From the NCBI GenBank assembly GCA_035308565.1, contig DATGGK010000210.1, positions 1-64,000 of the forward strand: a DNA stretch of 64,000 bases, written 5' to 3'. A program made the position numbers and the translations under genes. This DNA is from JANXLS01 sp035308565 (lineage in GTDB: Bacteria; Planctomycetota; SZUA-567; H5-PLA8). A model generated the notes under the pieces. It searched no databases, was not told the DNA's origin, and was given only the letters and a program-made list of their open reading frames with translations. Below, one piece after another: positions 42,249-50,870 of this stretch. The stretch's first letter is position 1, and every line of letters starts with the position of its first letter.

Positions 42249-44123
42249 ATGACCTACGGCCTCTGGAATTCTCCCCTCACCCCAAAATCCCTCGCCCTCG
42301 GCCAGCGGCTCGGCGATGCGCTTTGGGACACTGACGGCAAAACGCTCGTCTGGCTCGAAGGCCGCGGTGAACGCGGCGTGCTCGTCGCGTCGTCGCTCGA
42401 TGGCAACGCTCCGCGCGATCTTACCGACGAACAGTCCGTCCGCGCGCGCGTCGGTTATGGCGGCGGCGATTTTACTGTCGCACAAGGCCACGTCGTCTTC
42501 GCGTCAAACGGCCGCCTCTATCGCAAAAATCTCCAGCACGGCGCCGCGCACGCGATCACTCCTGCGCTCGGGCACGGCGCCTCGCCCGCCGTCTCACCCG
42601 GCGGCGCGTTTGTGATGTATGTGTATTCGCACGAGCGCCGCGACGGGCTGGCGATTGTCGATGCCGAAGGCAAACACTGGCCGAAGAAAATCGCCGAAGG
42701 GCACGATTTTTACATGCAGCCGCGCTGGAGCGCCGATGGCACGCGCGTGGCGTGGGTGGCGTGGGATCATCCCAACATGCCCTGGGATAGCACGGAACTG
42801 TATCTCGCCGACGTGGAACTCACGGACCTTGAATTGCCGTCGCTGAAAAATGTGCGCGGCATTGCCGGCGAAAAAGAGATCGCCACGTTTCAGCCTGAAT
42901 TTTCGCCCGACGGAAACTGGCTGTCGTATCTGAGCGACGAAGGCGGCTGGTTCAATTTTTATCTCTACGATCTGAATCAATCCACCACGCGCTGTCTCAC
43001 CGACGAGCGCGGCGCGCAATTGGGCACGCCGGCGTGGAATCAAGGCCAGCGCATGTACGGGTGGACGAACGATTCGACACACATCATCTTTATTCGCAAC
43101 GAACGCGGCGTGTCGTCGCTGCATGCGCTTGAAGTCGCATCGGGCATGATTGTGCCGCTGAGCAATGTGGAGCGCTACACGGATTTTCTGCAGCCCGCGC
43201 TCAATCCGATCAAGCGCGCACTGGCCTGCGCCGTTTCGTCGGGCGTGCAGCCGCCACGCATCGTGGTCAAAGAGTTGGAAGCGATCACGCCGGCGCGTGT
43301 GGTTAAGCGCGCCACGAGCGAATCCATTGAAGCCAGCGAACTGATCGCGCCAAAGCCAATCACGTGGCGTGGTGAGGACGGCGCAGAAGTTCACGGGCTC
43401 CTTTATTCAACGAAGCGCGACGGCATTCCCGGGCTGCCACCGGCGATCATTCGCGTGCATGGCGGCCCCACGGGCCAGGCGCGCGCGGCGTACAGTGGCG
43501 AGATTCAATTTCTCGCCACGCGCGGCTACACGGTGCTCGATCTGAATTACCGCGGCAGCACCGGCTATGGGCGCGATTACATGAATGCGCTGCGCGGCAA
43601 TTGGGGCATTCACGACGTCAACGATTCGGTCAGCGCCGCGAAACATCTCGGCGAAAGCGGCCTGGCCGATTCGACGAAGCTCGTGATCATGGGCGGCAGC
43701 GCGGGCGGTTTCACGGTGCTGCAAGCGCTAGTCACACACCCGGGCCTGTTCAAAGCGGGCGTGTGTTTATACGGCGTCTCGAATCAATTCGGCCTGGCGA
43801 TGGAGACGCACAAATTCGAGGAGCGCTACACCGACTCGCTGCTCGGCCCGCTGCCCGAAGCGGCGGCGCTTTACCGCGAGCGTTCGCCCGAATTTTTCGC
43901 CCACAAAATTGTCGATCCGATTGTCGTGTTCCAAGGCGAAATCGACGAAGTCGTGCCCAAAAATCAATCCGACGCAATTGTCGCATCGCTCAAAGCACGG
44001 AATATTCAGCACGAATACCATGTGTACAACGGCGAAGGCCACGGCTGGCGGAAGGTCGAGACCATCGAGGCGTACATCGCCTCGGTGGAGAAGTTTTTGA
44101 AGCGGCACGTTTTGTTCGCGTGA
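42249..44123 (+). CDS. S9-family serine peptidase (acylaminoacyl-peptidase-like)
   Basis: 624 residues from the ATG at 42249, just after a heptamer array. The N-terminal half is a beta-propeller with repeated WSADGTRVAW-like blades; the C-terminal half is an alpha/beta-hydrolase. Catalytic residues are evident: Ser in MGGSAGGFT (about 483), Asp in QGEIDEVVP (about 564) and His in GEGHGW (about 597). RVHGGPTGQARAAYSGEIQF supplies the oxyanion loop. No signal peptide is seen, so it is likely cytoplasmic and takes short or acylated peptides. Confidence 0.9.
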   Translation: MTYGLWNSPLTPKSLALGQRLGDALWDTDGKTLVWLEGRGERGVLVASSLDGNAPRDLTDEQSVRARVGYGGGDFTVAQGHVVFASNGRLYRKNLQHGAAHAITPALGHGASPAVSPGGAFVMYVYSHERRDGLAIVDAEGKHWPKKIAEGHDFYMQPRWSADGTRVAWVAWDHPNMPWDSTELYLADVELTDLELPSLKNVRGIAGEKEIATFQPEFSPDGNWLSYLSDEGGWFNFYLYDLNQSTTRCLTDERGAQLGTPAWNQGQRMYGWTNDSTHIIFIRNERGVSSLHALEVASGMIVPLSNVERYTDFLQPALNPIKRALACAVSSGVQPPRIVVKELEAITPARVVKRATSESIEASELIAPKPITWRGEDGAEVHGLLYSTKRDGIPGLPPAIIRVHGGPTGQARAAYSGEIQFLATRGYTVLDLNYRGSTGYGRDYMNALRGNWGIHDVNDSVSAAKHLGESGLADSTKLVIMGGSAGGFTVLQALVTHPGLFKAGVCLYGVSNQFGLAMETHKFEERYTDSLLGPLPEAAALYRERSPEFFAHKIVDPIVVFQGEIDEVVPKNQSDAIVASLKARNIQHEYHVYNGEGHGWRKVETIEAYIASVEKFLKRHVLFA

Positions 44124-44163
44124 GTGAAGATCGGCAGCTTTTCGTTGGAGTCGGCGCAATTTT

Positions 44164-44216
44164 AATAGGACGAATAGGGCTAATAGGACCTATGGGGCCT
44201 ATAGGCTAATATGGGC
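44164..44216. repeat. nonamer array, GAATAGGGC type
   Basis: Degenerate 9-nt units (GAATAGGGC, TAATAGGAC, CTATGGGGC, CTATAGGCT, AATATGGGC) between convergent genes. Confidence 0.8.
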
Positions 44217-44224
44217 GCTTGGGT

Positions 44225-44962
44225 CTACTTCCCAAGTTCCAAGCGTATCGCCAGCGCCTCCGGCAGCCCCGCGTCGATAATCTTCTTCCCAGCCGCTTTC
44301 ACGTCGTAGGGGATGCGGTGCAGTTTCACCAGGCCTTCGTCCGAATCGTAGACCGCGAAACTGGCGCGCGGGTCTTCGTTGCGCGGCTGGCCGACGGAGC
44401 CGATGTTGATCAGCGTTTTGCCTTCCGGATTGATCACGATCTCCTGATCCATCGTGTAGGTCATCGGCACCGTGTCGAAAAACGCCAGCGGGATATGCGT
44501 GTGCCCGTAAAACAGCACCGGCTTGTCGAGGCACTCGAACGACAATTCCGCGTCGAAAATCGTCGTGATGTAATTGAACACTTCGGGACTGTGCGCGCTG
44601 CCGTGGGCGAGCGTGAAATCTTCGAAGTGGCACACGAACGGCAAATCCGCCAGCCACTTCTTCTCTTCTTCAGAAAGGTGCGTCTGCGTCCAATGCGCGA
44701 CTTGTTTGGCGAAGACGTTGAAAAATTCCGTATCAAGTTTCCCGCACGCGGCGTGATCGTGATTGCCGGCCAGGCAGATGATGCATTTGTCGCGGACGGT
44801 CTTGATACATTTGCTCGGTTCGGCCCCATAGCCGACGACATCGCCCGTGCAAAGATACGTGTCCACATTTTCCTGTTCGAGCACTTCCAATACCGCGTCC
44901 AACGCGTCGTGATTGCCGTGAATGTCGCCGAAGATTCCGTAGCGCAAGATACACTCCCCCAT
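44225..44962 (-). CDS. metallophosphoesterase, YfcE/MJ0936-like
   Basis: 245 residues from the ATG at 44962 (MGECILRYGIFGDIHGNHDA). All calcineurin-like metal motifs are present: GDIHGN, TGDVVGYG, LAGNHDHA, and FYGHTHIP. The end GSVGQPRNEDPRASFAVYD is typical of this family of small phosphodiesterases. The natural substrate is unknown. Confidence 0.9.
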   Translation of the reverse strand: MGECILRYGIFGDIHGNHDALDAVLEVLEQENVDTYLCTGDVVGYGAEPSKCIKTVRDKCIICLAGNHDHAACGKLDTEFFNVFAKQVAHWTQTHLSEEEKKWLADLPFVCHFEDFTLAHGSAHSPEVFNYITTIFDAELSFECLDKPVLFYGHTHIPLAFFDTVPMTYTMDQEIVINPEGKTLINIGSVGQPRNEDPRASFAVYDSDEGLVKLHRIPYDVKAAGKKIIDAGLPEALAIRLELGK

Positions 44963-45285
44963 CGATTCCAAATTGCCGCTCAAAGATTACGCACCGCAAC
45001 GCCTTAGGTCAAAACATTTTTCCGATTGTACCGCCGGCGTCCCGCCGGCCAGTTGCTAATGCACTCGCCGTCCCCGTAGCGCATGCGTCCCGCCTGCACC
45101 CGGTCTTTGCGAAGCAAAGACGACGCCGTTCCCCTCTCCTCCGAGTGGGCGTGCTGCCAACAAAATATAGACCCTCCCCACTCCCTACTCCCTACTTCCC
45201 ACTTCTTACTCCGGCGTTTGACCGCGCGCCCTCAGCCAACTATTATCGTTGTTTTATGAATCCAAGTTGAGCGTGGGAGCGCAAC
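44963..45285. repeat. divergent intergenic region with palindrome and heptamers
   Basis: A GCCGGC unit (ACCGCCGGCGTCCCGCCGGC) lies at about 45031, and a heptamer array CCCTCCC, CACTCCC, TACTCCC, TACTTCC, CACTTCT, TACTCCG at 45171-45212. Between them is CGGTCTTTGCGAAGCAAAGA, a short hairpin. No gene is visible. Confidence 0.7.
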
Positions 45286-47901
45286 GTGGCCAAACTCGTC
45301 ATCCGCAACGGCAACAACACCGGCGCCGAATATCCGCTCAAAGACGCGCGCGTCAGCCTGGGCCGCCGCTCGCAAAGCACCATCCCCATCGCCGACGCCA
45401 AATCCTCGCGCGAACACGCGCAGATCACCGATGTCGGCGGCACTCTTTTTTTGCAGGACCTCTCGCGCAACGGCACCTTCCTCAACGACAATCCCGCGCT
45501 CAAATCCGAACCCGGCTCTGAACTCAAATTCGGCGACAGAATCAAAATCGGCGACACCGAATTTGAACTGATCGACGAAAAATCCGAGCCGATCACGATC
45601 GACATTCCCGGCTACACGATCATCGAAAAAGTCGGCACCGGCGGCATGGGCGTCGTCTACAAAGCGCGCCAGCTTTCGATGGACCGCGTCGTGGCGCTCA
45701 AAGTTTTGAACGAACGCTACTCCAACAATGCCGAATTCGTGGACCGCTTCATCCGCGAAGCGCGCGCGGCGGGAAAGTTGAATCATCCGAATGTAATCCA
45801 CGTCCACGACATTTCGCGCGCCAACGGCCGGCATTATTTTTCGATGGAATACATCGACGGCCCGACCGTCCGCGAACTTCTGAAGAGCGATAAAAAAATC
45901 GAAGTCAACAAAGCGCTCGACATCATCATGCAGGCCGCGAAGGCGCTTGAATTCGCGCACGAAAACCGCATCGTCCACCGCGATATCAAGCCCGATAATT
46001 TGATGCTCACCAAGGAAGGCATCGTCAAGATCGCGGACCTTGGCATCGCCAAGACATTCGAAGAAGGCGCCAGTGGTTCGAAAGAGCAGCGCGGCGTGTT
46101 GGGCACGCCCCATTATATGTCGCCCGAACAGGCGCTGGGCAAAGCGATCGATCACCGCGCGGACGTGTATTCGCTCGGCGCGACTTTTTATCACATGATC
46201 ACGGGCCAGACGCCGTTCAGCGGCACGACGGCGCAGGAGATTCTCAAAGCGCACGTGTCCGCGTCGCTCTCGCCGATTCAGGAACTGGCGCCGGGCGTGC
46301 CAGATCCCGTCTGCTTTATCATCGAGCGGATGATGGCGAAGCTTCCCGAAAAGCGCTATCAGAACATGTCCAAACTCATCGAGGACATCGAGCGCATCCA
46401 GAGCGGGCAGGTCAAAGGCATTGAACGCATCGACGCGACGGACTCGTCGATTTTGCGCGCGGTGAAAATTCCCGCGGCGAAAGAATCGACCACGCGCGGC
46501 GCCGCCACGACCGTTCGCGCGCGTCCGCGCCGGCCGTCGTTCTCCGAACTGGCGACCGGCGCGCATTCGCCGGTTGGGCGCGTCGCTGCGGCAGTTTTTT
46601 GGCTGGCGCTTTTCGCAGCGGCGATTTGGGCCGTCATTGCGCTGCCAAAATATCTCGGCACCAAAACCGAACCGGAAGCGCGGAAGCCCGAGAAGGGCGT
46701 GAAAGCCAGCGAACCGAAAGCCGCCGCGCTGGTGCTTCTGGCCAAAGCCGCGCTCGACCGCGGCGATTTGGACGAGGCCGATAGAGACGTGCTCGAAGTC
46801 CGCACGAAATATCAGGACTCGAAGGAATTCGACGAGGCCAACAGGCTTTTCGACGATCTCAGCGCGCGCAAACGCGAGAGCGCCAACGCGCGCGCCGACA
46901 AATTGCTCGCAGAAGCCAAAAAACTCGAAGCCGCCGCAGCGCCGGATTCCGCCGCGATCCTGGCAAAGTACACGGAAGCTTTGAATGCCGCCGGCGGAAA
47001 TCCCGTCGTGGCGAAGGAAGCCAAAGCTAAAATCGAGGAGCTTAAAAATAACTCGCTGACGATCAAAACCAATTCGAATTTCTCGCTGCCCGCGCAGGAA
47101 GCGTTCGACAAAGCGGCGGCGCTGCGAGCGTCGTTCGATTACGACGGCGCGCGCAAAATTCTCAAAGAGATCATGTTTTCCAGCCAGAATCTCGAAGACG
47201 GCGCCGAAGCGCGCAAGCTCTTGAACACGCTCGACGACGAAGCCAAAGCCAAGATCAAGGAATTCAAAGACCGCACCGCCGCCATGGACCCGCGCTCCGC
47301 CGCCGCCGAATGGGGCAAATACAAAACGACCGTGAAAGACGATGCTAACGCCGCTGAACTCAAACCGATCTTCGACGATCTCGAAGAAAAAACGCAGACC
47401 GTCGCGATGGAGGACATCGGCAAAGCGTCCGCGCTGGCGAAGGCCAACCAGTACGCCGACGCCACTGAGGCCGCTAAAGAAGTCGAGCGAAAATGGGCGG
47501 GTTTGAAGTGGGCGAAAGTCGCAAAAGCCAAAGAAGAGTCCTATAAGCAGCAGAAGGATCTTTACGATAATTTTTTGAAACTGCTCGCGGAAAAAGTCGC
47601 CGCCGGCCCGCTGGCGCTTTCGTTTCCGATCCAGACCAAGTTCAAGGCGCAGGCGAAATGGTCCGTCACTGGCGTGCGCGATGAATCGATCACGCTCGAC
47701 CCGATTCCGAAAACGGCCGCGCCCGGGGTCACCGTCAAACTCGGCGAGCTTCAGCCGAAGGAGCAATACCAGCTCGTCCTCGCCGCGCTGCCCAAAGAAC
47801 CGACGAAGGAGCAGCACGCGCAGCTCAAAGCCTTCTGCACCGAGCGCGGCCTTGCCGACGAAGCGGACATGCATGAGAAAAAAGCCGGCGAAGGAAATTG
47901 A
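45286..47901 (+). CDS. FHA-domain serine/threonine protein kinase
   Basis: 871 residues from a GTG at 45286 with GGGAG six bases upstream. Domain order: FHA (about 1-95; SLGRRSQS, SREHAQI, DLSRNGTFLND), then a Hanks-type kinase (about 107-370) with glycine loop KVGTGGMGVVYKA, VALKVL, HRDIKPDN, DLGIAK in place of DFG, and GTPHYMSPEQ. A juxtamembrane region follows, then one membrane helix (about 427-450, VAAAVFWLALFAAAIWAVIA), and a large helical, probably coiled-coil outer region of about 420 residues rich in EAKKLEAAAAP-like stretches. It likely phosphorylates Ser/Thr targets in response to an envelope signal. FHA and kinase on one chain suggests self-regulation by phosphothreonine. Confidence 0.9.
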   Translation: MAKLVIRNGNNTGAEYPLKDARVSLGRRSQSTIPIADAKSSREHAQITDVGGTLFLQDLSRNGTFLNDNPALKSEPGSELKFGDRIKIGDTEFELIDEKSEPITIDIPGYTIIEKVGTGGMGVVYKARQLSMDRVVALKVLNERYSNNAEFVDRFIREARAAGKLNHPNVIHVHDISRANGRHYFSMEYIDGPTVRELLKSDKKIEVNKALDIIMQAAKALEFAHENRIVHRDIKPDNLMLTKEGIVKIADLGIAKTFEEGASGSKEQRGVLGTPHYMSPEQALGKAIDHRADVYSLGATFYHMITGQTPFSGTTAQEILKAHVSASLSPIQELAPGVPDPVCFIIERMMAKLPEKRYQNMSKLIEDIERIQSGQVKGIERIDATDSSILRAVKIPAAKESTTRGAATTVRARPRRPSFSELATGAHSPVGRVAAAVFWLALFAAAIWAVIALPKYLGTKTEPEARKPEKGVKASEPKAAALVLLAKAALDRGDLDEADRDVLEVRTKYQDSKEFDEANRLFDDLSARKRESANARADKLLAEAKKLEAAAAPDSAAILAKYTEALNAAGGNPVVAKEAKAKIEELKNNSLTIKTNSNFSLPAQEAFDKAAALRASFDYDGARKILKEIMFSSQNLEDGAEARKLLNTLDDEAKAKIKEFKDRTAAMDPRSAAAEWGKYKTTVKDDANAAELKPIFDDLEEKTQTVAMEDIGKASALAKANQYADATEAAKEVERKWAGLKWAKVAKAKEESYKQQKDLYDNFLKLLAEKVAAGPLALSFPIQTKFKAQAKWSVTGVRDESITLDPIPKTAAPGVTVKLGELQPKEQYQLVLAALPKEPTKEQHAQLKAFCTERGLADEADMHEKKAGEGN

Positions 47902-47929
47902 AAAAGTAAAATTGCAGCGGACGCCTTCC

Positions 47930-47985
47930 CCTCACCCCGCGAGCGAGTACGCTCGTCGGCCCTCTCCCGGAGGGAGAGGGGATTT
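47930..47985. repeat. hairpin elements after the kinase gene
   Basis: GCGAGCGAGTACGCTCGTCG and CCCTCTCCCGGAGGGAGAGG fold separately. The second is followed by GGATTTATG rather than a T-run. Related to 25335-25378. Confidence 0.55.
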
Positions 47986-48018
47986 ATGCGCGCGCTTTTT
48001 GATTGTCCCCAGCTTTGA

Positions 48019-49077
48019 ATGGAATCGTGCATGTTCGCCGCCTCCGAATCTTTTTCGATTAAGCCCATCCTCGACGCGTTGCTTGAGCGCCGCGATCTTT
48101 CGCGCGAACAGTCGCGCGATTTCATGGCGGCGCTGATCGACGGCCGTATGCCGCCAGCGAGCATCGCGGCGTTTGCCATCGCGCTGCACATGAAAGGCGA
48201 GAGCGTCGAAGAATTGGCGGCGCTGGCGGGCGCGATGCGCGAACGCGCGGTGCCGATACACGCGCCGGTGGGCGCGCTCGACACCTGCGGCACCGGCGGC
48301 GATTGCGCGGGAACGTTCAACATTTCCACGGCGGCGGCGCTGGTCGTGGCTGGCATGGGCATTCCCGTCGCCAAACACGGCGGGCGCGCAGCAACGGGCG
48401 CGACCGGTTCCGCGGATGTGCTGAAGGCGCTGGGCGTCAATGTCGATGCGCCGCCGGAAATCGTCGAACGCTGCGTGCGCGAAGCGGGGATCGGATTTCT
48501 GTTCGCGCCGACGTTTCATCCCGGAATGCGCCATGCCGCCGCGGTGCGGCGTGAATTGGGCGTGCGAACGGTTTTTAATCTGCTGGGCCCGCTCTCCAAT
48601 CCAGCCGGAGCGAAGCACCAGTTGCTGGGCGTGTGCCAGCCGGACTTGTGCGAGAAATTTGCGCGCGTGCTGATGCTGCTCGGTTCGGAGAGCGCGATGG
48701 TTGTCTGTGGCGCGGCGCCGGACGGGCGCGGGCATCTCGACGAAATCTCCACGTTCGGTCCGACGACGGTGGCGCGATTGAAAGACGGCGACTTGAAAAT
48801 CGTCTCCGTCGATCCGCTGAAACTAGGCGTCGCGCCGGGCAAGCCCGAAGAACTGCTTGCCGCCGACGCGGCCCAAAGCGCCGCGCTGATCCGCGCGACT
48901 CTCGACGGCGCGCGCGGATCGGCGCGCGACATCGTGGTGTTGAACGCCGCCGCCGCCGCGCAGATCGCGGGACTGGCGCCGACGTGGGTGGAGGGACTCA
49001 ACCTCGCGACGGAGAGCATCGACTCGGGGAAGGCGCGGGTGGTGTTGGCGAAATTAGTGGCGGTGAGCGGCGGTTAG
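48019..49077 (+). CDS. trpD: anthranilate phosphoribosyltransferase
   Basis: 352 residues (348 from the second Met at 48031). It transfers phosphoribose from PRPP to anthranilate in tryptophan synthesis. Motifs: TCGTGGDCAGTFNISTAAAL for pyrophosphate, VAKHGGRAATGATGSADVLK, FLFAPTFHPGMRHAAAVRRE, and GPLSNPAGAKHQLLGV. Catalytic and metal-binding Asp-Glu residues appear in GRGHLDEIS. It is isolated from other trp genes except the trpG-type gene 24 kb away. Confidence 0.95.
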   Translation: MESCMFAASESFSIKPILDALLERRDLSREQSRDFMAALIDGRMPPASIAAFAIALHMKGESVEELAALAGAMRERAVPIHAPVGALDTCGTGGDCAGTFNISTAAALVVAGMGIPVAKHGGRAATGATGSADVLKALGVNVDAPPEIVERCVREAGIGFLFAPTFHPGMRHAAAVRRELGVRTVFNLLGPLSNPAGAKHQLLGVCQPDLCEKFARVLMLLGSESAMVVCGAAPDGRGHLDEISTFGPTTVARLKDGDLKIVSVDPLKLGVAPGKPEELLAADAAQSAALIRATLDGARGSARDIVVLNAAAAAQIAGLAPTWVEGLNLATESIDSGKARVVLAKLVAVSGG

Positions 49078-49103
49078 GATAGGCGAGCTCGGAACGCGCT
49101 TGA

Positions 49104-49152
49104 TGGACCTTATAGGGCAAATAGGGCCAATGGGGCTTATAGGGCCTATGGA
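49104..49152. repeat. nonamer array, TTATAGGGC type
   Basis: Units TTATAGGGC, AAATAGGGC, CAATGGGGC, TTATAGGGC, CTATGGATG in 9-nt phase, between convergent trpD and the coiled-coil protein gene. Confidence 0.85.
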
Positions 49153-49169
49153 TGGCGTTTTGCTTCGGG

Positions 49170-50660
49170 CTATTTTTTTGTTTTGTCTTTCGCCGAAAGA
49201 ATCGCCTGGCAAAAGCGGCACGAGCGCGCCGCAATCGGAATCGACTCGCCGCACTCCGGGCAATTGAAGCGGGCGGTGTTGACTTGGTTGCTTTGCAACT
49301 GGCGCAGCAGCCGCGCGGATTTGGCGCTCAAGAGCGCGAAGAAAATCGCGGCGATGCTGGCGAGCGCAAGCGCGGCGCTGAGGAGAATGATGAGGGGATC
49401 GTGAGCGCGCGCCGGCCCGCTCCCTTGCGGTCGCGGCTCGTTCTGAGGTTCGTTTTGCGTCGCCGGTTCATTATTCATGCGCGGCTCGAATGGCTGCGGC
49501 CCAGTTTGCGTATTCGTCACTACCGTTTTCGGTTCAACGGGCAGCACATTTTCCGGCGGAATCGGTTCCAAAGAATTGGCAGCGGGTTGCGCCGGCACTG
49601 TGGCGGGCGCTTCATTTGATTTCTCAGCCGGAGCATCCACACGCGGCGGCAAATTCGCGCTCGAATTCGCGTCCGTCGCGGCATCCGCAATCGCAGGCGT
49701 CTTAACTTCCGCCGCAGGCGGCTTTGACGGCTCCGTTTTGCGCGCTTCGCTTTTGGGAGTGGGCGGTTTGAATGCTTCAAGGTCCGTGATCGCTTTCAGC
49801 GGATTGCGTTTTTCGACCAGCGCGAAATACATCTGCTGCTCGATGAACGCCTCAACCTTTTGTTGAAACGCTGCTGCAATTTTCATCGCCGTGTCGGCTT
49901 GAGTCGTCAAAATCTGAACGTTCTTTCGATTCTCCACATAGTCGTCGAGCACCTGCGGCGTCGGCGATTTGTCGCGCTCCGCTTTGAGCTTGGCGACAGC
50001 TTCCTGAAACTCGCTCAGCCGCGCGGCGGCGCGGGCGCACTCCGCGTCGAGGCGCGCTTTTTCGTCGAGCAGCCCGCGCCAGGCCTTCGCTTCGTCCGCA
50101 CGCGCGGAACGTTCCTTGTATTGCTTGAAAAAATCGCGGTTGTCTTTAACCGCAACGACATCCGCGCCGTCGATGGTGCGCACCGAGCCGTTAAAGAACG
50201 TCACGCGGTACGTTTTGCGGCCGTTGTCTTCGGCGAGCAGCAAGCGGTGAACGTTGAGCGCCGCCCCGTCCTGCATTTCGAGCGTTTTGACTGGCACTTC
50301 TTGCGGCGGCGGGGGCGGCGGCGGGTCCGGCGCTTTGGCGACGGCCGGCGGCTCTTTCAATTTTTTATCGAGACGTTGAACTTCCGCGACCGCATTTTTG
50401 TACGCCGCGTTGAGCTTGGCCAAATCGGCGGTTGCTTTGTCGGCTTCGGCGCCAGAGAGCGCTTTGATTTTTTCTTCGAGGTCGGCGATGCGTCGGCGCA
50501 ACGCTTCGCGCGCGTCGTTTGCTTTTTGGCGAGCTTGAATCAGTTCTTTTCGAGCGTCGTTGGCGTTGGCTGCGGGCGCCGGATTTGGATCGAACGGGTT
50601 GGGCGCTTCGCCGGCGGCCGTGGCGAATGCAAGCAGGGAGAATAGAGCGAAGGCGCGCAT
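49170..50660 (-). CDS. exported coiled-coil protein with C-terminal zinc ribbon
   Basis: 496 residues from the ATG at 50660. Signal peptide MRAFALFSLLAFATAAGEAP, a coiled coil (REALRRRIADLEEKIKALSG), a Pro-rich linker, a small beta segment (YRVTFFNGSVRTIDGADVV), a second coiled coil, a long Pro/Ala/Glu-rich spacer, one membrane helix near the end (LIILLSAALALASIAAIFFA) and a C-terminal zinc ribbon CPECGESIPIAARSCRFCQA. The zinc ribbon should be cytoplasmic and the rest outside. The spacer part NEPRPQGSGPARA (about 49415-49445) is encoded by a dispersed repeat also found at 50752-50775. Function unknown. Confidence 0.7.
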   Translation of the reverse strand: MRAFALFSLLAFATAAGEAPNPFDPNPAPAANANDARKELIQARQKANDAREALRRRIADLEEKIKALSGAEADKATADLAKLNAAYKNAVAEVQRLDKKLKEPPAVAKAPDPPPPPPPQEVPVKTLEMQDGAALNVHRLLLAEDNGRKTYRVTFFNGSVRTIDGADVVAVKDNRDFFKQYKERSARADEAKAWRGLLDEKARLDAECARAAARLSEFQEAVAKLKAERDKSPTPQVLDDYVENRKNVQILTTQADTAMKIAAAFQQKVEAFIEQQMYFALVEKRNPLKAITDLEAFKPPTPKSEARKTEPSKPPAAEVKTPAIADAATDANSSANLPPRVDAPAEKSNEAPATVPAQPAANSLEPIPPENVLPVEPKTVVTNTQTGPQPFEPRMNNEPATQNEPQNEPRPQGSGPARAHDPLIILLSAALALASIAAIFFALLSAKSARLLRQLQSNQVNTARFNCPECGESIPIAARSCRFCQAILSAKDKTKK

Positions 50661-50811
50661 TGAATTCAAGGGCGGCAGGAGTGCCGCCCCTCCTAACTCG
50701 CGGCGTCATGCCGCGGCTACATCTTATACCGCGTGCTTCGTCGTTGACCAGCCCGCTCCCTTGCGGCCGCGGCTCGTTTGCGGTCGGGGCACCGCCGCGA
50801 AATATGAGATT
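50661..50811. repeat. intergenic palindromes
   Basis: GGGCGGCAGGAGTGCCGCCC (50670), ACTCGCGGCGTCATGCCGCG (50697) and CCCGCTCCCTTGCGGCCGCG (50753) are three different dispersed palindromes in a row. The third is a copy of the element read inside the preceding coding sequence. Confidence 0.7.
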
Positions 50812-50870
50812 TTAGATTTGATATTTGGCATTTGGCATTTTGAAGTTTTCATTTTTCATTTTGAATTCGC
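50812..50870. repeat. heptamer array overlapping the FGE-like gene end
   Basis: On the minus strand eight units are in phase: AATGAAA, AATGAAA, ACTTCAA, AATGCCA, AATGCCA, AATATCA, AATCTAA, AATCTCA. The first units encode the last residues and stop codon (NEK-stop) of the FGE-like protein. Confidence 0.85.

Noticed and set aside
45232..47874. 880-codon open frame on the minus strand
   Set aside because: It is antisense to the FHA/kinase gene with matching codon boundaries; the product is Arg/Phe/Asp-rich without domains. In GC-rich genes with strong third-position bias such antisense frames stay open by chance.
45286..47901. Kinase inactive because DFG is DLG
   Set aside because: Lysine, HRD and the rest of the catalytic core are intact, and DLG is frequent in active bacterial Hanks-type kinases.
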